64,000 bases of DNA from Brevibacillus reuszeri (GCF_002897295.1 NZ_BEXF01000008.1:1-64000), one strand, 5' to 3'; positions 16,499 through 24,886 are shown, counted from the first letter of the stretch. The notes: generated by a model not told the origin, from the sequence alone. Numbers and translations: made by a program.

Positions 16499-17704
16499 AT
16501 GAAGACAAAACGGGCACAACCAAATACAGAATCCAGCAAGCTAAAAAGGCTCTTTGAATTATTTCTCGTTTCTATGAAGCTCGGAGCAACTTCATTTGGC
16601 GGACCTATCGCTCATCTCGGTTTTTTTCACGAAGAATATATCAAGCGTAGAAAATGGTTGGATGAGAAAAGCTATGCTGAGCTTGTAGCTGTTTGCCAAA
16701 TCCTTCCCGGTCCTGCGAGCAGTCAGGTTGGGATCGGCATCGGAATCCTACGTGGCGGTTTGCTTGGGGGCATTGCGGCTTGGCTCGGTTTTACGCTGCC
16801 ATCTGTTCTTGTCCTCGTGTTATTCGCTATGTTTATGCAGGAATCAACTATTGCACAGGCAGGATGGATTCACGGACTAAAAATCGTAGCCGTTGCGATT
16901 GTTGCTCATGCCGTCATCGAAATGGGCAAAAAGCTTGCGCCTGATAAAAAGCGGGCAACGATCGCTGTATTGGCTGCTACAGCTGCGTTATTGTGGCAAA
17001 CGGCATTTAGTCAGATCATGATCATTGTCCTAGCGGGATTGCTCGGTTGGTCCTTTTATCGGGGAGAACAGGCTTCGATCGTCCCCGCCATTCGCGTACC
17101 AATAAAACGATCCGTTGCTGTGCTTTGTTTGACGTTATTTATTTGCCTGCTTTTGGCACTGCCCGTTTTGAAAGGAGTGCTTTCCCTTCCTTGGCTCGCG
17201 ATGTTTGACAGCTTTTACAGGGCAGGCTCGCTTGTTTTTGGGGGAGGTCATGTGGTTCTCCCACTGTTAGAAAGGGAAGTATTGCCGGCAGGATGGCTAA
17301 CAAAAGAACAGTTTCTTGCCGGATACGGAGCAACCCAAGCGGTACCAGGTCCGTTGTTTACCTTTGCTGCTTTCTTGGGCGCTGTAATGAATGGATGGGC
17401 AGGGGCAGCAGTTGCGACGATTGCCATTTTTTTGCCTGCCTTTTTATTGGTTGCAGGGACGTTGCCATTCTGGGGAGCCCTTCGCCAAAAACGTGGCATA
17501 CAGGCCGCTTTGGCAGGTGTGAATGCGGCTGTTGTGGGAATATTGTTAGCTGCGCTTTATGACCCGATCTGGGTTAGCTCGATTCTGACTCCTGCCGATT
17601 TTGTGCTTGCCGCGATTCTCTTTACGCTACTTGCATTTTGGAAAACCCCCCCTTGGGTAATTGTGCTGATTGGGGCTTTAGGTGGTATTTTCATAAATAG
17701 CTAA
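16499..17704 (+). CDS. chrA: Chromate transporter family protein
   Basis: CHR-family transporter of 401 residues, a fused two-half version with about 11-12 helices. Each half begins with the CHR signature: LFLVSMKLGATSFGGPIAHL at about 14-33 with GPASSQVGIGIG following, and FYRAGSLVFGGGHVVLPLLE plus GYGATQAVPGPLFTFAAFLG in the second half. Family members export chromate; many soil bacteria carry it without exceptional chromate exposure. It follows the Lrp-type gene by 42 bases with GGAGGGAGAG upstream of the ATG, so co-transcription is likely. Confidence 0.9.
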   Translation: MKTKRAQPNTESSKLKRLFELFLVSMKLGATSFGGPIAHLGFFHEEYIKRRKWLDEKSYAELVAVCQILPGPASSQVGIGIGILRGGLLGGIAAWLGFTLPSVLVLVLFAMFMQESTIAQAGWIHGLKIVAVAIVAHAVIEMGKKLAPDKKRATIAVLAATAALLWQTAFSQIMIIVLAGLLGWSFYRGEQASIVPAIRVPIKRSVAVLCLTLFICLLLALPVLKGVLSLPWLAMFDSFYRAGSLVFGGGHVVLPLLEREVLPAGWLTKEQFLAGYGATQAVPGPLFTFAAFLGAVMNGWAGAAVATIAIFLPAFLLVAGTLPFWGALRQKRGIQAALAGVNAAVVGILLAALYDPIWVSSILTPADFVLAAILFTLLAFWKTPPWVIVLIGALGGIFINS

Positions 17705-17805
17705 ATACCCTAGTTTTTCATCTGGCTTTTGCCATATGGATCGCTTATATTGTAGTCACGTGACAAAATGACAAAGTGCCCAGTTTGGGTGGGGGTAGGA
17801 GAGCA

Positions 17806-18321
17806 ATGGGCTTTGAGTTTGTTTTGATCATCATCGGGATTAACATTTTGTATGTATCCTTTTTTACATTACGATTGTTAATGGTGATCAAAGGTTATCG
17901 CGTGATGGCATCCATTTTGGCTATGGTAGAAGTTTTTGTTTATTTGAAGGGATTGGCAATTGTTCTGGATAACCTGGACAATTGGGTGAATCTTGCCGCG
18001 TACTGCATCGGCTGGGGAATGGGGGTATTCATCGGCAGTAAGATCGAGGAGTACTTGGCCTTGGGCTATGTGACGCTGCAGGTGGTTGTAGACTCTGTTG
18101 ATCTGGAAGTTCCCGTAAAGCTGCGTGAGCATGGCTTTGGCGTAACCTCCTGGGTTGCGGAAGGCCGCGATGGACACCGCTTGATGATGCAGGTACTGAC
18201 CAAACGGACGAATGAAAAAAAACTGTGGAAGCTCATTAATGAGATAGCGCCCAAGGCATTTGTTATCTCCTTTGAGGCAAAGCAACTAAAAGGCGGATTC
18301 TGGGTTAACCGCCTCCGTTAA
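17806..18321 (+). CDS. UPF0316 membrane protein (DUF2179/DUF5698)
   Basis: 171 residues from ATG 17806, chosen over an in-frame start at 17776 because TAGGAG lies just upstream. The N-terminal half has three membrane helices (DUF5698; GFEFVLIIIGINILYVSFFT is the first). The C-terminal half is the soluble DUF2179 domain (VVVDSVDLEVPVKLREHGFG, then the GHRLMMQVLTKR region), which in related YitT-type proteins is cytoplasmic. Bacillus YebE is a member. Function unknown. A 10-bp palindrome GTCACGTGAC lies upstream at 17755-17764. Confidence 0.85.
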   Translation: MGFEFVLIIIGINILYVSFFTLRLLMVIKGYRVMASILAMVEVFVYLKGLAIVLDNLDNWVNLAAYCIGWGMGVFIGSKIEEYLALGYVTLQVVVDSVDLEVPVKLREHGFGVTSWVAEGRDGHRLMMQVLTKRTNEKKLWKLINEIAPKAFVISFEAKQLKGGFWVNRLR

Positions 18322-18332
18322 TAAAAGTAGAT

Positions 18333-18377
18333 AACAGCCAGCTCTCCTTTTTGTAAGGGAAAGCTGGCTGTTTTTTG
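18333..18377. terminator. Terminator between the UPF0316 gene and cdaR
   Basis: AACAGCCAGCT (18333-18343) pairs perfectly with AGCTGGCTGTT (18362-18372), followed by T's. It can serve both convergent genes. Confidence 0.85.
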
Positions 18378-19478
18378 TTACTCCTCCGTGCTTGTCCGAT
18401 TTTGATGAATCCAAACGGCGATCTGGAGGGAGACGGCGTCCTTGAATAGCTGCGGGTCATAGCCAGTCAGCTCCTTGATTTTTGCTAATCGATAGAGGAG
18501 TGTATTTCGATGGATGAACAACGATTTGGCTGTATCGGTAATGCTAAGATTGTTTGCGAAAAAGGCTTCTGCGGTTTCGATAAATTTGGGAGTGAGGTGG
18601 GCAAAAAGGCGTTGTACAAATTTTTGCTTCACATCCGGGTCCATTCGGTCAATGAGTGCGAGCGTTTCAATATCCGCGTAAGCAGTCACCCTTTGTTTTC
18701 TGTCTCCGAGCAGCAGGGCTAATTTAGCCTCATCCCGAGATCTCCAAATATTTCGCTGTTCTGTGACGGGTGCGCCCAAGCCGATATGAAATTGGATGCC
18801 CACGTGCTGGAGAAATGCGCCTACCATCTCTAGCTTTCGCTTGAGCACTTGCTCGGTGGTAGCAGAGGTAAGAATGAACAATCGATTTACTTTGAAAAAG
18901 CCTACCAGTATGTGCTGGGCATCGAGCAGCTCTTCAATTTTTTGAATCAGCTCCTGATTTGAGAGAGGATTATCTTTGAGTTGAATCAGGGACACTTGAA
19001 AGGGAGATTTTAATTTTACATTCAATAGATTTAATCTTTGCTCCACAGCGTCATCGTTTGGTTCCGATTTTACCAGCTCTTCGAAAATTAATTCCTTCAT
19101 TCGCTGCTTCCATTCGATCTGGGATGCGAGAAAAGACTGGTTGATCATCATTTCCGTAATCATTTTGACCAGCTCGCCGAATTCGAGGATTTCCTCTGGA
19201 CGGCCAGTAATGCCGATGACGCCAATGATCTGGTCCTGAAATTGAATGGGCAAATTTATGCCTGGGCGTGCACCCTTGTACTGCTCCTGATTGTCTTTGG
19301 TAATCAGCAGCGGCATTTTTGTTCGAATCACATCCGAGGCGCCCTCATGAATTTGGTTCACACGCGCTGGATCGCCGGATGCGATAATAGTGCCAGTGTG
19401 GTCCATGATATTGATATTGCGGTTTAAGCGGTTCATGGTTTCGCGGACGATTTCCTGTGCGATTTTCTCTGTCAGCAT
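18378..19478 (-). CDS. cdaR: CdaR-type sugar-diacid/glycerate regulator
   Basis: Activator of the CdaR/PucR superfamily, 366 residues from ATG 19478 with GAGG upstream; the open frame extends further but without a ribosome binding site. The N-terminal Diacid_rec domain (about 1-135) contains IMDHTGTIIASGDPARVNQIHEGA, the middle is a degenerate GGDEF-like region, and the C-terminus has the PucR helix-turn-helix (AEAFFANNLSITDTAKSLFI, then HRNTLLYRLAKIKELTGYD). E. coli CdaR responds to sugar diacids or glycerate and activates glycerate kinase genes. Here it is divergent from glycerate kinase, so control of that operon is likely. Confidence 0.9.
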   Translation of the reverse strand: MLTEKIAQEIVRETMNRLNRNINIMDHTGTIIASGDPARVNQIHEGASDVIRTKMPLLITKDNQEQYKGARPGINLPIQFQDQIIGVIGITGRPEEILEFGELVKMITEMMINQSFLASQIEWKQRMKELIFEELVKSEPNDDAVEQRLNLLNVKLKSPFQVSLIQLKDNPLSNQELIQKIEELLDAQHILVGFFKVNRLFILTSATTEQVLKRKLEMVGAFLQHVGIQFHIGLGAPVTEQRNIWRSRDEAKLALLLGDRKQRVTAYADIETLALIDRMDPDVKQKFVQRLFAHLTPKFIETAEAFFANNLSITDTAKSLFIHRNTLLYRLAKIKELTGYDPQLFKDAVSLQIAVWIHQNRTSTEE

Positions 19479-19586
19479 GGAACCATGCCTCTTTTCTAGG
19501 TTTTTATTTATAATATACAAAAAAATCAGCCGATTGTAGCTGTATTTTTGTATGCCGTGAACGATGAATTTCAATTGTCACCAGCC

Positions 19587-19623
19587 TATAATGATGAAAA
19601 GATAAAAATGTAAGCGCTTTACA
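19587..19623 (+). promoter_or_regulatory. Promoter of the glycerate operon with a cre-like site
   Basis: TATAAT at 19587-19592 is a perfect -10 without a recognisable -35, as expected for an activator-dependent promoter. TGTAAGCGCTTTACA (19609-19623) just downstream is a near-palindromic cre-like sequence with one base inserted relative to the ideal palindrome. CcpA could act there as a roadblock, and CdaR as the activator upstream. Confidence 0.5.
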
Positions 19624-19641
19624 AAGGAGTGATTGTAGAGA

Positions 19642-20784
19642 GTGAAGATAGTCATCGCGCCCGACTCATTCAAAGGAAGTTTGTCCGCACCCGAAGCAGC
19701 TAGTGCAATAGAGTTAGGGATAAAAAAGGTGATGCCGGACGCGCAAACAGTTTTGGTACCGGTAGCGGATGGTGGAGAAGGTACAATGGAGAGCCTGATT
19801 GCCTCCACTAAGGGACGGAGAGTAGAGGTCGACGTGACGGGGCCGATGCATGTGCCAGTAAGAGCCGCTTACGGCATTTTAGGAGACCAGGTGACGTGTG
19901 TGATTGAAATGGCCAGTGCTTCGGGTTTGATTCTGGTCAAACCGGAGGAGAGAAACCCCTTGATCAGCACTACGTACGGCACCGGTGAATTAATCAAGCG
20001 GGCGCTGGATGATGGCTGCCGACGGTTTATCGTAGGTCTCGGCGGAAGTGCTACGAATGACGGTGGAATCGGTATGCTGCAGGCTCTCGGGATGAAGCTG
20101 CTTGATGCGGATGGCAAGTCGGTCGGCTTTGGCGGCGGGGAGCTTCATCGCATTCAGCAAATTGATGATCAGCATTTTGATCCAAGAATCTCTGCGTCCA
20201 CCTTTTTGATTGCATCCGATGTACAGAATCCTTTGATTGGACCAAATGGAGCCTCACACGTCTTTGGTCCGCAAAAAGGAGCGACTGCGGAAATCGTGGA
20301 AGAATTGGATCGCTCGCTAGGCAAGTGGGCCGATCTGGTGCAGGCGAAAACAGGGATCTCGCTTCACGATTTGCCAGGCGCAGGTGCAGCAGGTGGGATC
20401 GGCGGAGCTTTTCAAGCCTTTTTTCCATCCACGATGAAGCGTGGCATCGATATCGTCATCGAGTACACAGGGCTGGGAGAAAAAATGCAGGATGCTGCCA
20501 TTGTATTCACTGGAGAAGGACAGATTGATTTTCAAACTGCTTCTGGAAAAACGCCGATGGGCGTAGCCCAAGAAGCACAAAAAAGAGGTATTCCCGTGTT
20601 CGTTCTGGCAGGATCGGTCGGTAAAGGGACAGATACGCTGTACGAATTCGGAATCCATAGCATCACAAGTATCATGAGTGGGCCAATGACTCTGCAGGAG
20701 GCTATGAACAGAGCTTCTGAGCTCTTGACACAAACGGCTGAGCAGGTGCTGAGAACGTATCTCGCGGGCTTTCGTTCCAAATAA
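19642..20784 (+). CDS. glxK: Glycerate kinase (GlxK/GarK type)
   Basis: Phosphorylates D-glycerate with ATP to a phosphoglycerate, feeding hydroxy-acid carbon into lower glycolysis. 380 residues, the usual size of the family-1 enzyme. Signature regions: MKIVIAPDSFKGSLSAPEAA at the N-terminus, LVPVADGGEGTMESL, the glycine-rich FIVGLGGSATNDGGIG, and IVFTGEGQIDFQTASGKTP. The start is GTG with AAAGGAGTGA upstream. First gene of glxK-kdgT-larA-larE; its regulator is divergent. Confidence 0.93.
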   Translation: MKIVIAPDSFKGSLSAPEAASAIELGIKKVMPDAQTVLVPVADGGEGTMESLIASTKGRRVEVDVTGPMHVPVRAAYGILGDQVTCVIEMASASGLILVKPEERNPLISTTYGTGELIKRALDDGCRRFIVGLGGSATNDGGIGMLQALGMKLLDADGKSVGFGGGELHRIQQIDDQHFDPRISASTFLIASDVQNPLIGPNGASHVFGPQKGATAEIVEELDRSLGKWADLVQAKTGISLHDLPGAGAAGGIGGAFQAFFPSTMKRGIDIVIEYTGLGEKMQDAAIVFTGEGQIDFQTASGKTPMGVAQEAQKRGIPVFVLAGSVGKGTDTLYEFGIHSITSIMSGPMTLQEAMNRASELLTQTAEQVLRTYLAGFRSK

Positions 20785-20808
20785 AAAAAGAAACAGGGGG
20801 GTTGCTGC

Positions 20809-21915
20809 ATGCAAATAAAGAAGGCGATTGAAAAAGTGCCCGGTGGGTTAATGGTGGTTCCGTTGTTATTTGGAGCCTTGTTAAACACGGTTGACCAAAT
20901 GCACATTCCGGTTGTGATGGACGCGTTACAGGCGATTGGCGTCGCTCCAACCAAGGATGGACATTACGAGCTATTGCGGATTGGCGGATTTGCCGAGGCT
21001 CTCTTTAAAAACAGTGCGATTGCTCTCATTGCCTTGTTCCTTTTCTGTTGTGGAAGCCAAATGAATCTGCGTGTCGGTGGTAAAGCTTTGAAAAAAGGAG
21101 CCCTGCTGACGGCCTCCAAATACTTCACGGGTGTCGGTGTCGGTTTCTTGTGGGGATACCTTTCCGGAGATATGATGAACGGATTCCTCGGGTTATCAGC
21201 GCTTGCGATTATCGCCGCGATGACCAATGGAAATGGCGGTATGTACGCGGCTCTCACCTCGCAGTACGGCAACCGTTCGGATGTTGGGGCAGTTGCGGTT
21301 CTCTCATTGAATGACGGTCCCTTCTTTACCTTGATGGCACTCGGAATGCTTGGCGCCAATTTCCCTGTAATCGCATTTATCGCTGTATTATTGCCGATTG
21401 GTATTGGAATGCTGCTCGGTAACCTCGATCAAGACATTCGTGAGTTCCTGAAGCCAGGTGAATTTTTGCCAGTACCGTTCTTCGCATTTGCACTTGGTGC
21501 CGGAATGGATTTTGCTACCTTCCTTAAAATGGAGGTTCTTCTTGCAGGACTTGCCCTTGGTCTCATGACTACGATTTTGACAGGCTTTACTGGTATAATT
21601 GTATTCAAAATCTTCCGAGAAAAGAGCCAGATTGCTCCTATTTCGGAAGCATCTACAGCTGGTAACGCCGTAGGAACACCAGCAGCGATTGCAGCGGCAG
21701 CCGCGGTAGCTTCGGGCTCGGGGATGATGTCCGCCGCAGATGCCCAAGCTTATCAGGATCTCGTACAGATCGCTACGGCCCAAATTTCGATTTCTACGCT
21801 GACAACGGCAATTCTTTGCCCGATCGCTGTCATCATCGTAGATAACTGGCAGAAAAAGAGAGGAATTGACGGAAAACAGGAGGATCATACAGCAGGAAAA
21901 CCAATCAATGTGTAG
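20809..21915 (+). CDS. kdgT: 2-keto-3-deoxygluconate permease family transporter
   Basis: Proton symporter of the KdgT family, 368 residues with about ten helices. Characteristic segments are IEKVPGGLMVVPLLFGALLN at the N-terminus, ALAIIAAMTNGNGGMYAALT in the middle and ISEASTAGNAVGTPAAIAAA near the C-terminus. E. coli KdgT takes up 2-keto-3-deoxygluconate; family members probably accept related sugar acids, so the substrate here may be glycerate, an aldonate or another hydroxy acid. Encoded 24 bases after glycerate kinase with a GGGGGG ribosome binding site, and before larA. Confidence 0.88.
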   Translation: MQIKKAIEKVPGGLMVVPLLFGALLNTVDQMHIPVVMDALQAIGVAPTKDGHYELLRIGGFAEALFKNSAIALIALFLFCCGSQMNLRVGGKALKKGALLTASKYFTGVGVGFLWGYLSGDMMNGFLGLSALAIIAAMTNGNGGMYAALTSQYGNRSDVGAVAVLSLNDGPFFTLMALGMLGANFPVIAFIAVLLPIGIGMLLGNLDQDIREFLKPGEFLPVPFFAFALGAGMDFATFLKMEVLLAGLALGLMTTILTGFTGIIVFKIFREKSQIAPISEASTAGNAVGTPAAIAAAAAVASGSGMMSAADAQAYQDLVQIATAQISISTLTTAILCPIAVIIVDNWQKKRGIDGKQEDHTAGKPINV

Positions 21916-21945
21916 CCTGTAAATCGTTTGGAAAAGGAGAATGGA

Positions 21946-23208
21946 ATGAAAACGACGCTGCTTTATGGAAAAGACGGATTGACGATAGATGTGCCAGATG
22001 ACTCCTTGATAGTCGAACCGAAAAACCTGCCGGGTCTCGAAAATGAAGAGGAAGCGGTAATACAAGCACTCCAGGAGCCGATCGGTACACAGCCACTGCG
22101 AGACATGGTAAAAGGTACAGACAAGGTAGCGATCGTCATCAGCGACATCACGCGTCCTACGCCCAATCACAAGCTGGTTCCGTGGATTTTGAAGGAGCTG
22201 TCGCATGTACCGCTGGAAAATTTCGTGGTGATTAACGGGACAGGTACGCACCGAGACCAGACACGGGAAGAATTCGTGCAGATGCTGGGTGAATGGGTGG
22301 TGGACAATGTGCGCGTCATCAACCATCACTGCCATGAAAAAGAAGAGCTGGTCAAGGTAGGAGAAAGCCGTTTCGGTTGTGATGCGTATTTAAACAAGGA
22401 ATACGTAGAGGCAGATTTTAAAATCGTGACGGGCTTTATCGAGCCGCATTTCTTTGCCGGATTTTCTGGTGGACCCAAAGGGATTATGCCTGGAATCGCT
22501 GGCATCGAGACCATCATGACCTTTCACAACGCCCGGATGATCGGTGACCCGCTGGCAACGTGGGGAAATATGGAGAACAATCCGGTGCAGGATATGGCCC
22601 GCGAAGTCAATCGGATGTGCAAGCCTGACTTTATGTTGAATGTTACTTTGAACCGCGAAAAGGAAATAACCGCTGTTTTTGCAGGTGAGCTGTTCGAAGC
22701 CCACGATCAGGGCTGCGCATTTGCAAAAGAGCATGCGATGATACGCTGTGACCACCGCTTTGATGTAGTCATCACGTCGAATTCCGGCTATCCGTTGGAC
22801 CAGAATCTGTATCAAGCGGTAAAAGGCATGAGTGCTGCACATAAAATTGTCAAAAAAGGCGGAACGATTATTTGCGCTGCGGAGTGCTCGGACGGACTTC
22901 CCAACCATGGCAATTACGCTAGTATCTTGAAAATGCGCAAGACTCCACAGGAAATTTTGGATATGATCAATGATCCTTCCTTTAAAATCTTCGACCAATG
23001 GCAGGTGCAGAAGCAGGCAGTTATTCAGGTTTGGGCAGATGTGCATGTGTATTCCAGCTTGTCGGATGAAACCGTAGAGCTGGCCATGTTTACACCTACG
23101 CGCGACATTACGGAAAACCTGAATGAGCTGAAGAAAAAGTACGGCGAGCAAATGACCGTGGCCGTTCTTCCGCTAGGTCCGCTAACCATACCTTACGTAG
23201 AGGAGTAA
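21946..23208 (+). CDS. larA: LarA-family nickel-pincer racemase/epimerase
   Basis: Member of the nickel-dependent lactate racemase superfamily (DUF2088), 420 residues from ATG 21946 with AAGGAGA six bases upstream. Residues matching the characterised lactobacillal LarA are in place: Asp67 and Arg70 (ISDITRPTP), His102 (GTGTHRDQ), His168 (EPHFFAG), Lys178 that carries the cofactor (GGPKGIMPG), His194 (TFHN) and Lys293 (QAVKGM). The catalytic site is therefore likely functional. Family members act on lactate, malate, phenyllactate or D-gluconate; the neighbours (glycerate kinase, sugar-acid permease, CdaR) make glycerate or an aldonate a better guess than lactate. The cofactor genes larB and larC are not in the window. 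Confidence 0.9.
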   Translation: MKTTLLYGKDGLTIDVPDDSLIVEPKNLPGLENEEEAVIQALQEPIGTQPLRDMVKGTDKVAIVISDITRPTPNHKLVPWILKELSHVPLENFVVINGTGTHRDQTREEFVQMLGEWVVDNVRVINHHCHEKEELVKVGESRFGCDAYLNKEYVEADFKIVTGFIEPHFFAGFSGGPKGIMPGIAGIETIMTFHNARMIGDPLATWGNMENNPVQDMAREVNRMCKPDFMLNVTLNREKEITAVFAGELFEAHDQGCAFAKEHAMIRCDHRFDVVITSNSGYPLDQNLYQAVKGMSAAHKIVKKGGTIICAAECSDGLPNHGNYASILKMRKTPQEILDMINDPSFKIFDQWQVQKQAVIQVWADVHVYSSLSDETVELAMFTPTRDITENLNELKKKYGEQMTVAVLPLGPLTIPYVEE

Positions 23209-23249
23209 GATCAGTCTGTCCAGTGTGGAGAAAGGAGGAGGATTATACG

Positions 23250-24062
23250 GTGCATGAACAAAAAATGGAGACGCTGCGAAGCTTGCTCAGACAAATGGAA
23301 AGAGTCGTTGTTGCTTTTTCCGGTGGTGTAGACAGCACGTTTCTGGTGAGGGTAGCAGTGGATACTTTGGGGGCAGAAAACGTACTCGCAGTGACCGCAG
23401 ATTCGGAAACGTATCCGACATCAGAGCTGGCAGAAGCAAGAGAGCTGGCGAGGCAGATCGGGGTTCCCCATCAAGTGATCGAAACCTCCGAGCTGTCCAT
23501 CCCGGGATATGCGGAGAATACGCATGATCGGTGCTACTTTTGCAAGAAAAGCTTGTTCGAGCATCTGCTGCCCATTCTGGAGCAGCAAGGCTATCAGAAT
23601 CTCGCCTATGGTTTGATCGCCGATGACATGAGTGATCACAGACCAGGGACCCGTGCAGCTCAAGAACTCGGTGTACGAGCACCATTGCAGGAGGCAGGTC
23701 TCTATAAAGAAGAGATCCGTGAGCTCTCACGCGAGCTGGGCCTGCCCACGTGGAAAAAGCCATCGTTTGCGTGCCTGTCCTCGCGAATCAGCTACGGGGA
23801 GCAAATCACGTTGGAAAAGCTGATAAAGGTCGATCGCTCTGAGGCGTATTTAAAAGGGCTGGGAATCCGGCAGGTGCGTGTGCGTACACACGGTGAAATT
23901 GCACGAATCGAAGTCGAGTCTGCGGACATACCGATCGTTCTTCAGCATAAGGAAGAGATAACGAATCAGCTTAAAGCGTACGGGTATTCCTATGTGACGA
24001 TGGATTTGCTTGGCTACAAGAGCGGTAGCATGAATCTGGGTGTAGCGAAAACTGGTGTTTGA
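23250..24062 (+). CDS. larE: LarE, sulfur transferase for the nickel-pincer cofactor
   Basis: ATP-dependent enzyme that adds sulfur to pyridinium bisthiocarboxylate, the LarA cofactor precursor. 270 residues from GTG 23250, which follows AGGAGGAGG; an in-frame upstream codon at 23223 overlaps that site. The PP-loop is VAFSGGVDSTF near residue 23. Cys175 (KPSFACLSSRI) corresponds to the sacrificial cysteine of the Lactobacillus enzyme. A further CxxC (Cys95, Cys98 in CYFCKK) is present, compatible with the iron-sulfur type of LarE, in which three cysteines hold a cluster. Last gene of the operon, followed by a terminator. Confidence 0.92.
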   Translation: MHEQKMETLRSLLRQMERVVVAFSGGVDSTFLVRVAVDTLGAENVLAVTADSETYPTSELAEARELARQIGVPHQVIETSELSIPGYAENTHDRCYFCKKSLFEHLLPILEQQGYQNLAYGLIADDMSDHRPGTRAAQELGVRAPLQEAGLYKEEIRELSRELGLPTWKKPSFACLSSRISYGEQITLEKLIKVDRSEAYLKGLGIRQVRVRTHGEIARIEVESADIPIVLQHKEEITNQLKAYGYSYVTMDLLGYKSGSMNLGVAKTGV

Positions 24063-24100
24063 GATCGTTTTTAAAAAATGAAGCTGTTCCTTGGCAGTTT

Positions 24101-24126
24101 AAAGCTGCCAGAGGGGCAGCTTTTTT
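24101..24126 (+). terminator. Terminator of the glxK-larE operon
   Basis: AAAGCTGCC (24101-24109) and GGCAGCTTTTTT (24115-24126) form a compact stem-loop with T6. Confidence 0.85.
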
Positions 24127-24133
24127 GTTCTCG

Positions 24134-24367
24134 TAACGTGGCTGTAGGGGGGGGAAGCAGATTTCCATGCTCGGCTCCGGTCTACGTCCTGCGAGGAAGG
24201 GGTGACTGTCCGCTCCGAGCCGATTCGCGGGGGATCGTAAAAGTGGTAGCCGCTCCGCAGAGTATTCAGGGTTACGATACTGTTGCCCGCGAATCGGTTC
24301 TCCGCTGAGTAGGACTTCGCGAGTCGCTCCGCCTGGAAATCTGCTTCTCTGGCGGGAGTGTCTCGTG
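24134..24367. repeat. Palindromic tandem repeat, unit 1 of 3 (234 bp)
   Basis: First of three direct copies with an exact 234-bp period. Each copy is itself a long imperfect palindrome. Outer arms here are GAAGCAGATTTCCA (24154-24167) and TGGAAATCTGCTTC (24334-24347), a perfect 14-bp pair; an inner pair is CCGATTCGCGGG with CCCGCGAATCGG; the innermost GATCGTAA faces TTACGAT. Noncoding by appearance. Confidence 0.85.
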
Positions 24368-24601
24368 TCACGTTGCTGCAGGGGAGAGAAGCCTGTTTCC
24401 ATGCTCGGCTCCGGTCTACGTCCTACATGGGAGTGAAACTGTCCGCTTCGAGCCGATTCGCGGGGGATCGTAAAAGTGGTAGCCGCTACGTAGAGTATTC
24501 AGGGTTACGATCCTGTTGCCCGCGAATCGGCTCTCCGCTAAGCAGGACTTCGCGAGTCGCTCCGCCTGGAAACATGCTTCTCTGGCGGGAGTGTCTCGTG
24601 T
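24368..24601. repeat. Palindromic tandem repeat, unit 2 of 3 (234 bp)
   Basis: Second copy. Outer arms AGAGAAGCCTGTTTCCA and TGGAAACATGCTTCTCT pair at 16 of 17 positions. Compared with unit 1, two of the three changed arm positions are compensated on the opposite arm. The inner arm GAGCCGATTCGCGGG with CCCGCGAATCGGCTC is perfect over 15 bp, and GATCGTAA/TTACGATC is perfect. Confidence 0.88.
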
Positions 24602-24822
24602 CACGTTGCTGCAGGGGGAGAGAAGCCTGTTTCCATGCTCGGCTCCGGTCTACGTCCTGCGAGGAAGGGGTGACTGTCCGCTCCGAGCCGATTCGCGGGG
24701 GATCGTAAAAGTGGTAGCCTCTTCGTAGATCATTCAGGGTTACGCTCCTGATGCCCGCGAATCGGCTCTCCGCTGAGTAGGACTTCGTGAGTCGCTCCGC
24801 CTGGAAACATGCTTCTCTGGCG
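24602..24822. repeat. Palindromic tandem repeat, unit 3 of 3 (right end missing)
   Basis: Third copy, with the same inner 15-bp arms as unit 2 and the same outer arms. Similarity to the other copies stops at about 24822, after the right outer arm, where the inter-unit spacer would begin. The array therefore consists of three hairpins joined by two spacers. Confidence 0.85.
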
Positions 24823-24886
24823 AAACTGAATCTGCTTCAACGAGGATCATTCAAAAAATAAGCACGAAACAGATTCAAAGCTGTCC

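Noticed and set aside
16499-17704. Two separate chromate-transporter half genes
   Set aside because: Both CHR signatures lie in one uninterrupted frame of 401 residues, so this is a fused two-half transporter.
24078-24708. ORFs running through the 234-bp repeats on both strands
   Set aside because: 234 is divisible by three, so any stop-free frame continues through the copies. Frames are open on both strands without ribosome binding sites, which is expected of GC-rich palindromes, not genes.
24134-24822. CRISPR array
   Set aside because: The copies are 234 bp with conserved content throughout, not short repeats with variable spacers, and no cas gene is near.
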